From Candidatus Zixiibacteriota bacterium (GTDB lineage: Bacteria; Zixibacteria; MSB-5A5; GN15; PGXB01): 64,000 bases of DNA. Below, in pieces: positions 1-9,011 of the stretch. A model generated the notes under the pieces. It saw only the letters and a program-made list of their open reading frames with translations. It did no database searches and was not told where the DNA came from. Within the stretch, counting starts at the first letter, position 1. Each line of letters starts with the position of its first letter. Location of the stretch: the NCBI GenBank assembly GCA_900498245.1, contig LS998015.1, forward strand, positions 463,866-527,865, read 5' to 3'. Made by a program: the position numbers and the translations under genes.

Positions 1-234
1 ATGTGGGCGGCGATTGTTTTCCTGATGCTGAAAAAAATGAAGGCGGTGCGGAAAGGGACGGTTCTTCATGGTTTGATGGCCGGGATATTGATGGCCAGCC
101 TGGTTTTTTTCATGACTTCCGTTTATGAGGCCACTTTTGCCGATGAAGAGGTTCGGCAGTTTCTGATGGCCCTCTGGGGGGCTTTTATCGCTTGTGCCGG
201 AATGGTTAAGGGGCGGGAGGAGTTGGCCGATTAA
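1..234 (+). CDS. C-terminal part of a multi-pass membrane protein, possibly O-antigen ligase family (5' partial)
   Basis: The reading frame is open from the first base of the window, so the true start probably lies outside and the ATG at position 1 may be internal. The 77 residues hold two hydrophobic segments (about 22-40 and 56-68) separated by a short acidic stretch (ADEEVRQ). The layout resembles the last two helices of O-antigen ligase/Wzy-type polymerases. That family guess rests on pattern only. The frame ends at TAA, followed by a promoter for the next gene. Confidence 0.5.
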   Translation: MWAAIVFLMLKKMKAVRKGTVLHGLMAGILMASLVFFMTSVYEATFADEEVRQFLMALWGAFIACAGMVKGREELAD

Positions 235-246
235 GGGAGAAAAGGC

Positions 247-274
247 TTGACTTTTCGGTATAACCCTTTATAAT
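247..274 (+). promoter_or_regulatory. Sigma-70-type promoter
   Basis: A -35 box TTGACT (247-252) and a perfect -10 box TATAAT (269-274) are separated by 16 bases. Transcription would start near 281, about 12 bases before the ATG at 293. It probably serves the small membrane protein gene and may read on into tRNA-Val. Confidence 0.7.
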
Positions 275-292
275 AGGCTGCTGTTTTTTGAT

Positions 293-535
293 ATGGCAAA
301 GAAAGTAAAAAAAGCGGAAAAGGATCGGTTTGAATGGCCGTTTGGCCCCAAGAACTATTATATCTTCGGGGCGGCCCTCTTGATTATAATTTTGGGGTAT
401 ATCACGCTGGCAAGCGGTTCGATTACCCTGGCGCCGATTCTTTTGATTTTGGGCTACTGTGTCCTGATTCCGATTTCGATTATAATCGACGGTCGGAAGA
501 AAGTGCCCCCTTCGGATAATGTCAAAGTCGAATAG
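293..535 (+). CDS. Small two-helix membrane protein, DUF3098-like
   Basis: An 80-residue protein with a lysine-rich N-terminus, the motif FGPKNYYIFG and two transmembrane helices (about 24-41 and 46-66), ending in a short charged tail. The F-G-x-K/P-N-Y start of the first helix and the helix pair match DUF3098, a family of unknown function seen in Bacteroidetes and relatives. It has its own promoter at 247-274 and almost no 5' leader. There is no clear Shine-Dalgarno sequence, which is common in this group. It lies just upstream of tRNA-Val and belongs to the chromosomal flank, not the integrated element. Confidence 0.75.
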   Translation: MAKKVKKAEKDRFEWPFGPKNYYIFGAALLIIILGYITLASGSITLAPILLILGYCVLIPISIIIDGRKKVPPSDNVKVE

Positions 536-550
536 ACTGGGACAAATTGC

Positions 551-624
551 GGGCAGTTAGCTCAGTTGGTTAGAGCACCTGCCTTACACGCAGGGGGTCA
601 CTGGTTCGAGTCCAGTACTGCCCA
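551..624 (+). tRNA. tRNA-Val (anticodon TAC)
   Basis: A 74-base cloverleaf. The acceptor GGGCAGT pairs with ACTGCCC and the discriminator is A. The D-arm contains AGCTCAGTTGGTTAGAGC, the anticodon loop is TTACAC with anticodon TAC, and the T-loop is TTCGAGT. CCA is not encoded. Confidence 0.96.
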
Positions 625-726
625 ATTTTGAAATGCCGGACCGGACGGCATTTTTGGAGCTTTCAGAGACGGCAAAATGCTTTTCGAAACCGGCTGGTTT
701 CGATGTTGTTTGAAATAGAAGTGATC

Positions 727-801
727 GGGGTTGTAGTTCAGTTTGGTTAGAACGTCTGCCTGTCACGCAGAAGGCCGCGAGTTCGAGTCTCGTCAACCCC
801 G
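727..801 (+). tRNA. tRNA-Asp (anticodon GTC)
   Basis: A 75-base cloverleaf. The acceptor GGGGTTG pairs with CAACCCC and the discriminator is G. The anticodon loop is CTGTCAC (GTC) and the T-arm is GAGTTCGAGTCTC. CCA is not encoded. Its last nine bases are also the end of the recombinase gene on the other strand, so the tRNA is the integration target of the element to its right. Confidence 0.96.
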
Positions 802-806
802 CTTTT
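786..806. other. Probable attL: tRNA-Asp 3' end at the element boundary
   Basis: The T-arm/acceptor end of tRNA-Asp runs straight into element DNA. The octamer CCGCTTTT (799-806) recurs in direct orientation at 47054-47061, at the end of repeat R1, making those two sites a candidate attL/attR pair. Large serine recombinases need only a very short core, so the short match is compatible with them but is not proof. Confidence 0.5.
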
Positions 807-2346
807 TATCACTCTCAGCAAACTCTGGATGTTTCAGCAGATATTCCAGAGGCTTTTTTTTGTCTCCAAGCGGAAAAACAGAAATCTTTAACGTGTCTTC
901 CCCCAAGACAACTTCTTGAACCATAAGCTGTAACAGGCGCGTTTGCTCTTCAGGAGTAAGTTCGTTATAGATGGTTCGGAAATCCTGTAACGTCTTTGTG
1001 AGTAATTCTGTGTCTATTTGATAGTCTTTTAGCTGCCCAATCTCGAATTCCAGACGCTGAATCTGGGTTTCAAGTTGTTCTTTTCGGGTTTCCAGTTCTG
1101 GGAGACGGTCAGACATAGCTTTCGGTAGGTCGCCGCGCTTCTCCACGTATCGGATCATGTTGTCGATTGAGTCTTGAACCGGCTTCAGTTCCTTTTTCAG
1201 GGCATTCAGCTCTCTGGTCTTGGTCTTGGCGTTGGTCACTGAAGCCTTGTTGGCCTTGCGGACCGCTTCTTTGATGACAGCCTCGTCCGTTCCAATCTCG
1301 CAAAGCTTGTTGACGACCGCATCCTCAATCGCACGAGCACCAATCTTCCTGACTTTGCACTCTTCCTTGGAATACTTTGACACTCGGGTACACCGGTAGT
1401 AAAGGTATCGTCCACTCTTGGCAGGACTCGGTGTCATCATCGAGCCACAATCGCCGCACTTGAGAATACCTCTTAGCCGGAAATTATATTTGTTCTGGGT
1501 GGGCCCTGTTCGCGTCTGTTTGTTCTTTTCCAGCATCTTCTGCACATGATTGAATCTATTGACTGGGATGAGCGCTTTGTGTTTGCCGTCAAAGCTCTGT
1601 CCGCCGAAAGTCGTCTTTCCAATATATAGTGGATTGGAAAGAATGTAAGTGATCGTCCACTTCGAAAACTTCGTTTTCTTCTTACTCTTGGTCCGATAAC
1701 CCATGCCATTGATTTCTTTGGCTACCGCTGCCGGCGATCCCAATTTTACGAAGAGATCGAAAATCCTTTTCACAACCGCAGCTTCTGTCTTGTGCGGAAT
1801 CAGCAGGCCCTTCCTATCCTTATGGCGTTCGTAACCAAACGGGGATCGTCCACCGTGCCAGAGACCCTCCTCGGCCTGGGATAGCATCTTCGCCCGGGTT
1901 CTTTCCCTAATAGTTTCAAGTTCAAACTCCGCAAAACTCATCAGGATGTTGATGAAAAAACGGCCGTGAGCGGTCGTAGAGTTCAGTTCCTGTGTGGCGC
2001 AGACGAACTGGCAATCATGCTCCTGCATGACTTCATAGAGCGTCCAGAAGTCTTTGATATTCCTGGTCAGCCGATCCATCTTGGTCGTAACGACCACATC
2101 AACCTTGTTCTGCTTGATATGTTCGAGAAGCTCGCTCAGTCCGGGCCGGTCCGTGCTGCCGCCGGAGCTGAGGTCCTTGATTGTCGTAACATACTTCCAG
2201 CCGTTCGGCTCCTGGCTGGCGATGTAAGCCTTACAGACCTTTTTCTGACTCTCAAGCGACGAGTATTCGGCGCGCCGGTGCTGATCCTCCGTGGACAGCC
2301 TCGCGTAAACGTAACAGCGTTTCTTCTCACTGTTGACTGGACTCAA
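793..2346 (-). CDS. Large serine recombinase (site-specific integrase)
   Basis: A 517-residue protein with the full large-serine-recombinase layout. The N-terminal resolvase domain (about 10-160) has the catalytic serine in YARLSTEDQ (Ser18) and the conserved TKMDRLTRN. A recombinase domain with GGRSPFGYE follows (about 165-280), then a zinc ribbon (about 295-340, CGDCGSM and later cysteines) and a coiled coil (about 390-460). It catalyses integration and excision through a serine-DNA intermediate. The start is a TTG overlapping the stop of the small upstream gene (TTGA), suggesting coupled translation. The stop codon lies within the 3' end of tRNA-Asp, so the last residues are encoded at the attachment site itself. 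Its last ~95 bp resemble repeats R1-R5 at 47-54 kb. Confidence 0.93.
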   Translation of the reverse strand: MSPVNSEKKRCYVYARLSTEDQHRRAEYSSLESQKKVCKAYIASQEPNGWKYVTTIKDLSSGGSTDRPGLSELLEHIKQNKVDVVVTTKMDRLTRNIKDFWTLYEVMQEHDCQFVCATQELNSTTAHGRFFINILMSFAEFELETIRERTRAKMLSQAEEGLWHGGRSPFGYERHKDRKGLLIPHKTEAAVVKRIFDLFVKLGSPAAVAKEINGMGYRTKSKKKTKFSKWTITYILSNPLYIGKTTFGGQSFDGKHKALIPVNRFNHVQKMLEKNKQTRTGPTQNKYNFRLRGILKCGDCGSMMTPSPAKSGRYLYYRCTRVSKYSKEECKVRKIGARAIEDAVVNKLCEIGTDEAVIKEAVRKANKASVTNAKTKTRELNALKKELKPVQDSIDNMIRYVEKRGDLPKAMSDRLPELETRKEQLETQIQRLEFEIGQLKDYQIDTELLTKTLQDFRTIYNELTPEEQTRLLQLMVQEVVLGEDTLKISVFPLGDKKKPLEYLLKHPEFAESDKKRG

Positions 2347-2522
2347 GACTGCTTCCCTCGCCCCGGTTTGACGTTCTTGTCGATTAGCTGTTCCACCCAG
2401 TCCTGAATTGTCTGATTCTCTTTGGCCACCTGAATTCGCAGCTGCTGGTGAAGTTCCTCACTTAGTCGAATGTGAATCATCTTCGGTTTCGTATGTGTCG
2501 TCTTCTCTCTGGGCATTGGCAT
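2343..2522 (-). CDS. Small ribbon-helix-helix protein upstream of the integrase
   Basis: A 59-residue frame on the minus strand with ATG at 2522 preceded by AAGGTGG. It reads IHIRLSEELHQQLRIQVAKE then TIQDWVEQLIDK, the beta-strand/helix/helix pattern of Arc/CopG/HicB-type DNA-binding proteins. Its stop overlaps the TTG start of the recombinase, so the two genes form one unit. Its likely job is to control the recombinase or act as a directionality factor. A perfect inverted repeat about 25 bp upstream (2546-2561) is a plausible autoregulatory operator. The family call rests on the pattern; the role is inferred. Confidence 0.75.
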   Translation of the reverse strand: MPMPREKTTHTKPKMIHIRLSEELHQQLRIQVAKENQTIQDWVEQLIDKNVKPGRGKQS

Positions 2523-2545
2523 CTACCACCTTGAAATGAAAGTGT

Positions 2546-2561
2546 AGCTATAAATATAGCT
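2546..2561. promoter_or_regulatory. Perfect 7-bp inverted repeat, likely operator
   Basis: AGCTATA and TATAGCT separated by AA, between the divergent recombinase/RHH unit and the ABC-3C operon. Ribbon-helix-helix repressors usually bind such short dyads in their own promoters. It could also affect the plus-strand operon. Confidence 0.5.
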
Positions 2562-2670
2562 TGCGGATTCAGCAGCGTCCAGTTAAATTATTGCAGTTTC
2601 TCGATCAGGAGAGCAGTTTTGGATTTGCTATGTTAATAACCTCATCAAAGTCCGAAGAGAGGATTTGCAT

Positions 2671-3876
2671 GTGAGCGGAAACCAGCGTGGTCAGTTTTCG
2701 GCTTCGGCACCTACGCTTGGGTACTTCTACCAGTGTCGCTATGCGCTACTGGAGGCGTTACGTAGACTGCCAAGCGGTGACCGTATTTGTGTTAGCATCG
2801 AAACTCTGGATGACGTTGTATTCGAAACGGATGGTACGCCGATTGATATCCTCCAAACTAAGCACCATATCAATTCAGCAGGAAATCTGGGAGACGCCTC
2901 AATAGATCTTTGGAAGACACTCCGAATTTGGGTTGAGGGGCAATCCGACGGCAGCATTCCATTGGGAGCTCGTTTCTTCCTAATCACAACCTCGCTTTGT
3001 AGTGAAGGTACCGCGGTAGCCTATTTGCGACCAACCGGTCGCAATGTGTCGGCCGCTCTGGAACGATTGAGAGCCACAGCCACTACGTCAACAAATCAGA
3101 CGAATGCTGCCGCCTATCAGGTCTTTAGAGAACTCGAGAACAACGATCAAGTAAGGTTGGTCGAATCAATTACTGTCCTGGACTCTTCTCCATCAATAGG
3201 TCAATTAGACGATGACTTACACCAGGCGATATTTCATGCAGTCGAACGACAACACCTTGGATCCTTCCTTCAACGATTGGAAGGCTGGTGGTTTCAGCGA
3301 GTTATCAAGCATCTCTTGGACGACGAGGCATTACCGATCTTGGGTGAGGAATTAGAGGCAGAGGAAAGTCACATAAGATCGCAGTTTCGTCAAGACAACC
3401 TTCCGATTGATGATGACATTATGCAAGAGAGTGTTGATGCAACCGGATATCTGGACAGAATATTTGTCGAGCAACTTAAGTTGATTGGAGTCAATCAAAA
3501 CCGAATCCTGAGCGCTATAACAAACTATTATAGAGCATTTACACATCGCTCGCGTTGGATTCGAGAAAATCTCATTTATGTTGGGGACCTTGAGAGATAT
3601 GAAAGAAAGTTGATTGAGGAATGGGACGTCATGTTCCAGCAGATGCGAGACGAGCTAGGCAATAGCGCTGCCGAAAATGCAAAGACCAGAGCTGCGCAAC
3701 AGCTATATAAGTGGATTGAGGCAGGTTCACATATTCAGATAAGACCAGCGGTGACTGAACCCGCGATCGCCCGCGGGACATATCAAATGTTGGCTGATGG
3801 TTTGAAGGTTGGATGGCATCTGGAGTTTCGCGACCGCCTTGAAGCTCTTCTATCAGGTGTGGAGGCAAGCCAATGA
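2671..3876 (+). CDS. ABC-3C system effector with Cap4-like nuclease domain
   Basis: A 401-residue protein from a GTG at 2671, chosen because AGGA lies seven bases upstream; a TTG at 2665 is too close to it. The N-terminal ~200 residues look like a restriction-endonuclease-fold domain: GYFYQCRYAL, then E44, D59 and Q62-x-K64 in IDILQTKHH, and DLWKTLRIW. This matches the Cap4-type dsDNA nuclease pattern. The rest is a helical domain of the kind that links ABC-3C effectors to their partners. It overlaps the next gene by ATGA. In ABC-three-component systems the effector is thought to be unleashed when the ATPase senses invading DNA. Family assignment is good; target and trigger are unknown. Confidence 0.82.
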   Translation: MSGNQRGQFSASAPTLGYFYQCRYALLEALRRLPSGDRICVSIETLDDVVFETDGTPIDILQTKHHINSAGNLGDASIDLWKTLRIWVEGQSDGSIPLGARFFLITTSLCSEGTAVAYLRPTGRNVSAALERLRATATTSTNQTNAAAYQVFRELENNDQVRLVESITVLDSSPSIGQLDDDLHQAIFHAVERQHLGSFLQRLEGWWFQRVIKHLLDDEALPILGEELEAEESHIRSQFRQDNLPIDDDIMQESVDATGYLDRIFVEQLKLIGVNQNRILSAITNYYRAFTHRSRWIRENLIYVGDLERYERKLIEEWDVMFQQMRDELGNSAAENAKTRAAQQLYKWIEAGSHIQIRPAVTEPAIARGTYQMLADGLKVGWHLEFRDRLEALLSGVEASQ

Positions 3877-4370
3877 ATCCTTGGCCCCAGCGAATTCGAG
3901 AAGAGGCTCATCTTCTCAATCCTGCGTTTACTTGTTTGACTCTTATCTCAGCCTGTGCTGGTTTCATGGAGAAGTCCAGTCGGCCGATTCCCTTTGCACT
4001 TACGTTTATGGTGCTTCCAATCGCATTGCACAAACAAACGCGTGACACCCTGCCCCATACTACCCGAACATCGGTACCTGCTTGGTTACAGTGTAATGCG
4101 GAGGCTAGGATAGGGTTTTACGACAGGCTTATGGCACTGCGACCGTACACGAGAGAGGCGTTGCATTACGGACTTGCCTCAAACTGGCTGGAAGCCGTTG
4201 ACTCAGGAAACATTGCGTGTGTTGCGCCGCATTCACTAATCGACAGAGCAATTCGCCAGTTAAGTGGCGATGCTAAGGATTGCATATCCCGAGCGCGCTT
4301 TCTTGGTAAGTGGTTCGCTGTAACTCCTTCAGCATCAACAATTATGGCGCTTTGGGGGGTTCGTCCATGA
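3873..4370 (+). CDS. ABC-3C system middle component
   Basis: A 165-residue protein with the middle-component pattern: an early [16 protein letters not shown] helix, then [18 protein letters not shown], a conserved LP, a tryptophan (VPAWLQ), [13 protein letters not shown], and at the end FLGKWFAV with a closing GVRP. Middle components of ABC-three-component systems bridge the ATPase and the effector. It overlaps both neighbours by ATGA junctions, so all three subunits are translationally coupled. No catalytic residues are expected. Confidence 0.85.
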   Translation: MNPWPQRIREEAHLLNPAFTCLTLISACAGFMEKSSRPIPFALTFMVLPIALHKQTRDTLPHTTRTSVPAWLQCNAEARIGFYDRLMALRPYTREALHYGLASNWLEAVDSGNIACVAPHSLIDRAIRQLSGDAKDCISRARFLGKWFAVTPSASTIMALWGVRP

Positions 4371-6352
4371 GTTTCCAAATCAAGAACATTGTCCTCTACA
4401 GTCATAGTGGTGCTATTCGCACTATTCAGCTCATTCCTGGAAAGCTAAACATCATTACGGGTTCGTCCAAAACTGGTAAGACGGCTCTGATAGCGATTCT
4501 GGAATACTGCTTTGGTTCATCAGAGTGTCGCATTCCTGAGGGTATTATACGCAGATCTGTCGCATGGGTCGCTGTCAAGCTGGCGGTTTCCGAGGGTGAA
4601 GCGTTCATTGCTAGGAGAGTGCCTGCCCCGGGACGCAACTCTTCGTCGGATGTCTATTACACAGTCGGGACTCAGGTGGCAATACCGCCGGCGGACCAAT
4701 TGATACAGACCACTAATGCTGATGCACTTCAAGGATTACTCACTGCTCACGCTGGCATCGGGGACAACCGCCATGATCCTCCGCCTGGGCAAACGAGACC
4801 TCCTTTACAAGCGAATATCAGCCATGCACTCATATATTGCTTGCAACACCAGACAGAGATTGACAGTAATCAGCAGCTTTTTCATAGGCAGAGTGAGCCG
4901 TTTCTACCTCAAGCTATTAAAGACACCATTCCATACTTTCTTGGAGCCGTTGACGATGATTATGTCGCACGCTTGGCGGAGTTGAGGCGATTGCGTCGGG
5001 AAATGCGAGCAATCGAGCGGCGGCTTGAGGAATACAACGCAGTAAAGGGCGAAGGTTTTTCTGTTGCGCAGGGACTCTTCTCCGAGGCGAAAGACCTTGG
5101 ATTGCACTCTGATCAAGAGGATCCGCAAACGTGGGATGATCTTCTTGAGGCACTCCGCCTGCTGTCCATTGCCCCGTCCCCACCCGAAGAACAGCAGATT
5201 AGTGACGAGGGAACTGAGTTCCGAAGGTTACAGGGTGAAAGAGAGGCAATAGTCCGAGAGTTACGAGTGGTTCAAGATCAACTTGAAGCCGCAAAGATGC
5301 TGAGTTCGGATCGTATTGGGTTTTCTCATGAGGCTAGTGCTCAAGTGCTTCGCTTGAAGAGTATTGAGCTGTTTGAAGCGAGTAGTGAAGAGGAAGGACC
5401 ATCAATCTGCCCACTGTGTCAGACCGAGCTACAGAGCAATGTTGCGCCACCTACCGTTAATGAAATCCGGACATCTCTCGCTAGGCTAGAAGAAGAGGTG
5501 CGGCAGGTTGAGGACCACGCACCTCAAATGCAAGCAGTGATCACAAAGCTTGAGGAAAGAGAGGGAAATCTCAAGTCTCGACTTCAAAACAACCGGGAAA
5601 CGCTTGATGCAATTCAAAGAGAAAACACGAGACTTCAAGAATTTCGCGATCGAAATGCCAGAAGAGCGCATATCATCGGAAGAATCAGCCTTTACCTTGA
5701 GAGTGTCCCTCCAGTAGAAGACCATAGTAACCTTCGAAGCCAGCTTTCAGCACTACGAGAACAAATTGACTCGCTCGAGCAGGAGCTGAGTGATGAAAAG
5801 ATAGAGGAACGAGTTCAATCAGCGTTGTCGATTATGTCCCGCCACATGAGTCAGTGGGCAGAAGAACTCCAACTTGAGCACGCAGAATTCCCACTCCGTC
5901 TAGATATTAGCAAATTGACTGTTATTGCCGATGGTCAAGATGGACCAATCCCGATGAATCGAATGGGTAGCGGCGAAAACTGGGTGGGATATCACTTAAT
6001 TGCACACTTTGCTCTGCACCGACGGTTCGTGTCGAAGAGCCGGCCTGTACCGCGTTTTATCTTTATAGATCAGCCATCTCAAGTGTACTTTCCTGAAGAC
6101 GAAGACTGGCAGCGCCGGGAAAATGGGACAGTTGGTATCAGTGAAGATAGACAAAAAGTCGAGCGGATGTTCAAGCTTTCTTATGATTTCGTCAACGAGT
6201 TTGATGGTCAGTTCCAAATTATCGTTACGGATCACGCAAACATAAACCAGCAATGGTTCCAAGACTGTGTAGTTGAGAGATGGCGCGAGGGGAGAAAGCT
6301 CGTTCCTCCAGAATGGGATGTGACTCCAGACGAGAATCACTCCGAAGGGTGA
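4367..6352 (+). CDS. ABC-3C system ATPase, DUF3732 / Rad50-like
   Basis: A 661-residue SMC/Rad50-type ATPase. The start at ATG 4367 fits the ATGA overlap with the middle component; an upstream ATG at 4310 lies inside that gene. Walker A is GSSKTGKT at residues 32-39. A long coiled coil follows, broken by a zinc-hook-like CPLC (C348, C351). A Walker B-like FIFIDQPSQ lies near residue 565. Asp-Gln in place of Asp-Glu is usual for DUF3732 proteins. It is the presumed sensor and motor of the defence system, gating the nuclease at 2671-3876. About 215 bases without a gene follow, holding a TGGTTC/GAACCA hairpin (6549-6565) near the convergent gene's stop. Confidence 0.88.
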   Translation: MSFQIKNIVLYSHSGAIRTIQLIPGKLNIITGSSKTGKTALIAILEYCFGSSECRIPEGIIRRSVAWVAVKLAVSEGEAFIARRVPAPGRNSSSDVYYTVGTQVAIPPADQLIQTTNADALQGLLTAHAGIGDNRHDPPPGQTRPPLQANISHALIYCLQHQTEIDSNQQLFHRQSEPFLPQAIKDTIPYFLGAVDDDYVARLAELRRLRREMRAIERRLEEYNAVKGEGFSVAQGLFSEAKDLGLHSDQEDPQTWDDLLEALRLLSIAPSPPEEQQISDEGTEFRRLQGEREAIVRELRVVQDQLEAAKMLSSDRIGFSHEASAQVLRLKSIELFEASSEEEGPSICPLCQTELQSNVAPPTVNEIRTSLARLEEEVRQVEDHAPQMQAVITKLEEREGNLKSRLQNNRETLDAIQRENTRLQEFRDRNARRAHIIGRISLYLESVPPVEDHSNLRSQLSALREQIDSLEQELSDEKIEERVQSALSIMSRHMSQWAEELQLEHAEFPLRLDISKLTVIADGQDGPIPMNRMGSGENWVGYHLIAHFALHRRFVSKSRPVPRFIFIDQPSQVYFPEDEDWQRRENGTVGISEDRQKVERMFKLSYDFVNEFDGQFQIIVTDHANINQQWFQDCVVERWREGRKLVPPEWDVTPDENHSEG

Positions 6353-6568
6353 CGAAATCTGTGGCCGATAATCCAACGATACTTAACCACCGAACATACT
6401 TGTTATGGCGAGGAGAATGTCGTGTGTTTAGGTAGTATGTTGCCTGGTCCTTCCTGAAGGCTACCTTGGAGCTATCGTGATTGTTGTTTCTATCTGAAAT
6501 TATCTGCTAATCTTAGCCCCAGTTCTACTAAGATCATCATAGAGCGCTTGGTTCAAGTAGAACCAGAC

Positions 6569-7879
6569 TTAAGTTGTTTGTTGTGTCACCATAATGACTC
6601 TAATAGGATCAGCCATCCACAAGTCGATTTGTTTTTCAATTGCGATCTTGTCTTCCCCGTATCGTATACGAGAAAGCTGAACAATGGCATCACGGTGACT
6701 TTCTCTGATAGCCGTCTCCGGCAACGTCTGGGCGCTGAAGGCGTCAGTCGTTCTTCCGTTGATTGAGAGCTTGACGTAGATATCATATGCGGCCAGCGAT
6801 TGCAGGTCTGAGGCCCTGAATGTGGGCCAATATTCGCGTTCCAGGTATTCTCCGTCCTCAGCGCCTATTCTAAAAGCCATTATCGTTCCCACGTTGCCGA
6901 ATATGGCTGATTTGAGCTGTAAAGGTAGCTGGGCGAGGTATTGGTGCGCCAAGACTAAATGAAGGCCAAATTTGCGCATTTCAGAGAGAGTGTGGGAGAA
7001 GTTGTCTGATGCGAAACTCTGAAATTCGTCAATATACACAGTATATGGCTTTCTCTGGCTTTGCGGCGTATCTGACCGAGACATGGCCGTCAAGAATAGC
7101 TTGGAGACGATCAGCGACCCCAGAAGGCCGGTGTTGTCCTCTCCAAGCCGTCCTTTGGCCAGGTTCACGATCAGAATCTTGCCAGAATCCATTACCGAGC
7201 GGAAATCAACCTTGTTTTGGACCTGTCCGAGGATATTTCGCATCACGGGCACTGATAGGAACTGACCAACCTTGTTCTGGATTGGGGATATTGTTTCAGT
7301 CCGAAAAACCTTTGGATACAACTCGTATTCCACTTGCCAGAAGGTACGGACAACCGGATCTTGCACACGGCTTAGCACAGCCGCCCTGAATTCGGGATCT
7401 ATAAGCAGTCTCGGAATCGATAGCAGCGTGTGTCCAGCGCACTCAAGGAGTGCGAGAAGCGTGTTTCTGAGGATGTATTCCAGTCGTGGCCCCCAGGAAT
7501 CAGACCAAATCTTCTTGAAAATGTCAACCAGATGAGAGGCGATCAAATGGCGTCCGGCAGACTTGTCGCCATCCAGCAGGTTTATCCCTACTGGATATTC
7601 AGTGTCAGCCGGGTTGATGTAGATGACATCGGTCATTCGTCTCTGGGGGATATGATCTAACAGCTGCTCCGCCAAGTCGCCGTGCGGGTCTATCAGGGCT
7701 ACGCCCTTACCACGCTGGATGTCCTGAACCAGCATGTTTAGCAAGAGCGTAGATTTGCCCATTCCAGTCTGTCCGACGACGTAAACATGCCGTTGTCGGT
7801 CATGATCCTTGATCCCAAACCGCTCCCGCTGATTGCGGTAGTTTGTCTCGCCCAAAATCGTAATATCCTGATTCTCCAT
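6569..7879 (-). CDS. VirD4/TraD/HerA-like DNA-translocating ATPase
   Basis: A 436-residue ATPase. Walker A is GQTGMGKST (residues 36-44), followed by VALIDPHGDLAE, Walker B in VYIDEFQSF, and a late HQYLAQLPLQ motif, the pattern of type IV coupling proteins and HerA-like helicases. There are no N-terminal membrane helices, so it is a soluble relative. It is a distant paralogue of the ATPase at 30539-32302. It is transcribed alone, opposite to both neighbours. It may move element DNA during mobilisation or serve a defence role; context does not decide. Confidence 0.8.
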   Translation of the reverse strand: MENQDITILGETNYRNQRERFGIKDHDRQRHVYVVGQTGMGKSTLLLNMLVQDIQRGKGVALIDPHGDLAEQLLDHIPQRRMTDVIYINPADTEYPVGINLLDGDKSAGRHLIASHLVDIFKKIWSDSWGPRLEYILRNTLLALLECAGHTLLSIPRLLIDPEFRAAVLSRVQDPVVRTFWQVEYELYPKVFRTETISPIQNKVGQFLSVPVMRNILGQVQNKVDFRSVMDSGKILIVNLAKGRLGEDNTGLLGSLIVSKLFLTAMSRSDTPQSQRKPYTVYIDEFQSFASDNFSHTLSEMRKFGLHLVLAHQYLAQLPLQLKSAIFGNVGTIMAFRIGAEDGEYLEREYWPTFRASDLQSLAAYDIYVKLSINGRTTDAFSAQTLPETAIRESHRDAIVQLSRIRYGEDKIAIEKQIDLWMADPIRVIMVTQQTT

Positions 7880-8015
7880 ATCGAGCTACCTTACCACAGC
7901 TCAATAAGGATTGTAAGGGCTACTAATTGCCGATTGTGGCAAACACCCCTATTAGTTATATTTATATCAACATCGACGTAAATTGGACCGCTAACGAATT
8001 CGTTGGGAGATAGTA

Positions 8016-9011
8016 ATGGGAAAGATAAGCCGGGCCTGGGTTGTGAGACCATATCCGCATGGAAAGTATCGGATGCAGGAGTTTCTTGAAAAGGGGATGG
8101 TCGCTATAGGTTGGCCGTCAACCGGTGATCTCGCATCAAAAACCAGAGACGAGATAGGTAATATTCTCAAGACCACGTATTACACTGGGGCCAGTAGTGG
8201 AACCTTGGGGCAAGTGACTGGCATTGTCAATCGCTTCGTCAATCAGATCCAGGAAGGTGACACAATCATTGTGCCGGATGGTAACTTCATCTATCTGGGC
8301 ACAACAACGTGTACTTATGAGTTCAGGCCAGAGCTTCAAGCTGACGATCAGGGTTACCCTCACTGGGTTAGAGTCGACTGGCTATTCGACAAAAGGCCGG
8401 TCGTACGGGCTGAACTGCCGGCGATACTATTCGATTCGCTCAAAGGACGACAAACAGTCTATGGTATCCCATCGGAAGCTATTGAACCTGTGATCAAGAG
8501 CCCGGATAGCTACATTGCATTCGACGCCTCAGTAGAATTCGAGTACAAGCGCACGTACATTGAACGGTTATCTAAGGGAACAGTCCCAGGCATCAACAGC
8601 CCCGCTTTCGAAAAAGCAGTGATGAGGGTGTTGAGGCTTTACTTCCCATCTTTGCGTCAATTGGCAACTACCAATGCTCCAGTAGGTGCCGATACTGATC
8701 TGATCGCTGAGCTCCCCGGTTCGGTTGTAGTTAGAATTCAGGTTAAGTGCTTCCAAGATAAGAGCGGACTTCTGAAACCGTGGGTAGTAACACAACTCCG
8801 CGACTCAATGGAGTCGGGTGAAAATGGCATCATTGTCACAACAAATCGGATTGGCCAGGATGCTCGAGAAGAGGCGGAACGAGATTCCGAGAGGCCAATT
8901 GACTTCATTGATGTTGCAGAATTTGCCCAGCTAGTTTTTGACAATCAAGTGAGTCTTACGGATCAAGACCTCTGGGCATTGGGGCTAAAGCGATCGATTA
9001 TCGGCCGCTAA
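8016..9011 (+). CDS. Mrr-type restriction endonuclease with N-terminal PUA/EVE-like domain
   Basis: A 331-residue protein with GGGAG upstream of the ATG. The N-terminal half (KISRAWVVRPYPHGKY...VAIGWP, then GDTIIVPDG) looks like the PUA/EVE-like module often joined to restriction domains that sense modified bases. The C-terminal half is an Mrr-type nuclease: GINSPAFEKAVMRVL, catalytic D226/D228 in GADTDLIAEL, Q242-x-K244 in RIQVKC, then GIIVTTN. Such enzymes cut DNA bearing foreign modification. It stands alone between a divergent ATPase and the recombination module, with about 136 bases of upstream DNA for its own promoter. Confidence 0.82.
   Translation: MGKISRAWVVRPYPHGKYRMQEFLEKGMVAIGWPSTGDLASKTRDEIGNILKTTYYTGASSGTLGQVTGIVNRFVNQIQEGDTIIVPDGNFIYLGTTTCTYEFRPELQADDQGYPHWVRVDWLFDKRPVVRAELPAILFDSLKGRQTVYGIPSEAIEPVIKSPDSYIAFDASVEFEYKRTYIERLSKGTVPGINSPAFEKAVMRVLRLYFPSLRQLATTNAPVGADTDLIAELPGSVVVRIQVKCFQDKSGLLKPWVVTQLRDSMESGENGIIVTTNRIGQDAREEAERDSERPIDFIDVAEFAQLVFDNQVSLTDQDLWALGLKRSIIGR

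Noticed and set aside
584..796. A 70-codon open frame on the minus strand across both tRNA genes
   Set aside because: It is the usual spurious frame made by tRNA antisense sequence (GLEPVTPC-type end) and has no ribosome site.
1966..2406. A 146-codon plus-strand frame opposite the recombinase
   Set aside because: It is a shadow of the recombinase N-terminal domain on the other strand, which has full family motifs.
6549..6565. TGGTTC/GAACCA hairpin between convergent genes
   Set aside because: The stem is short and no T-run follows in either direction, so a terminator is not claimed as a separate feature.
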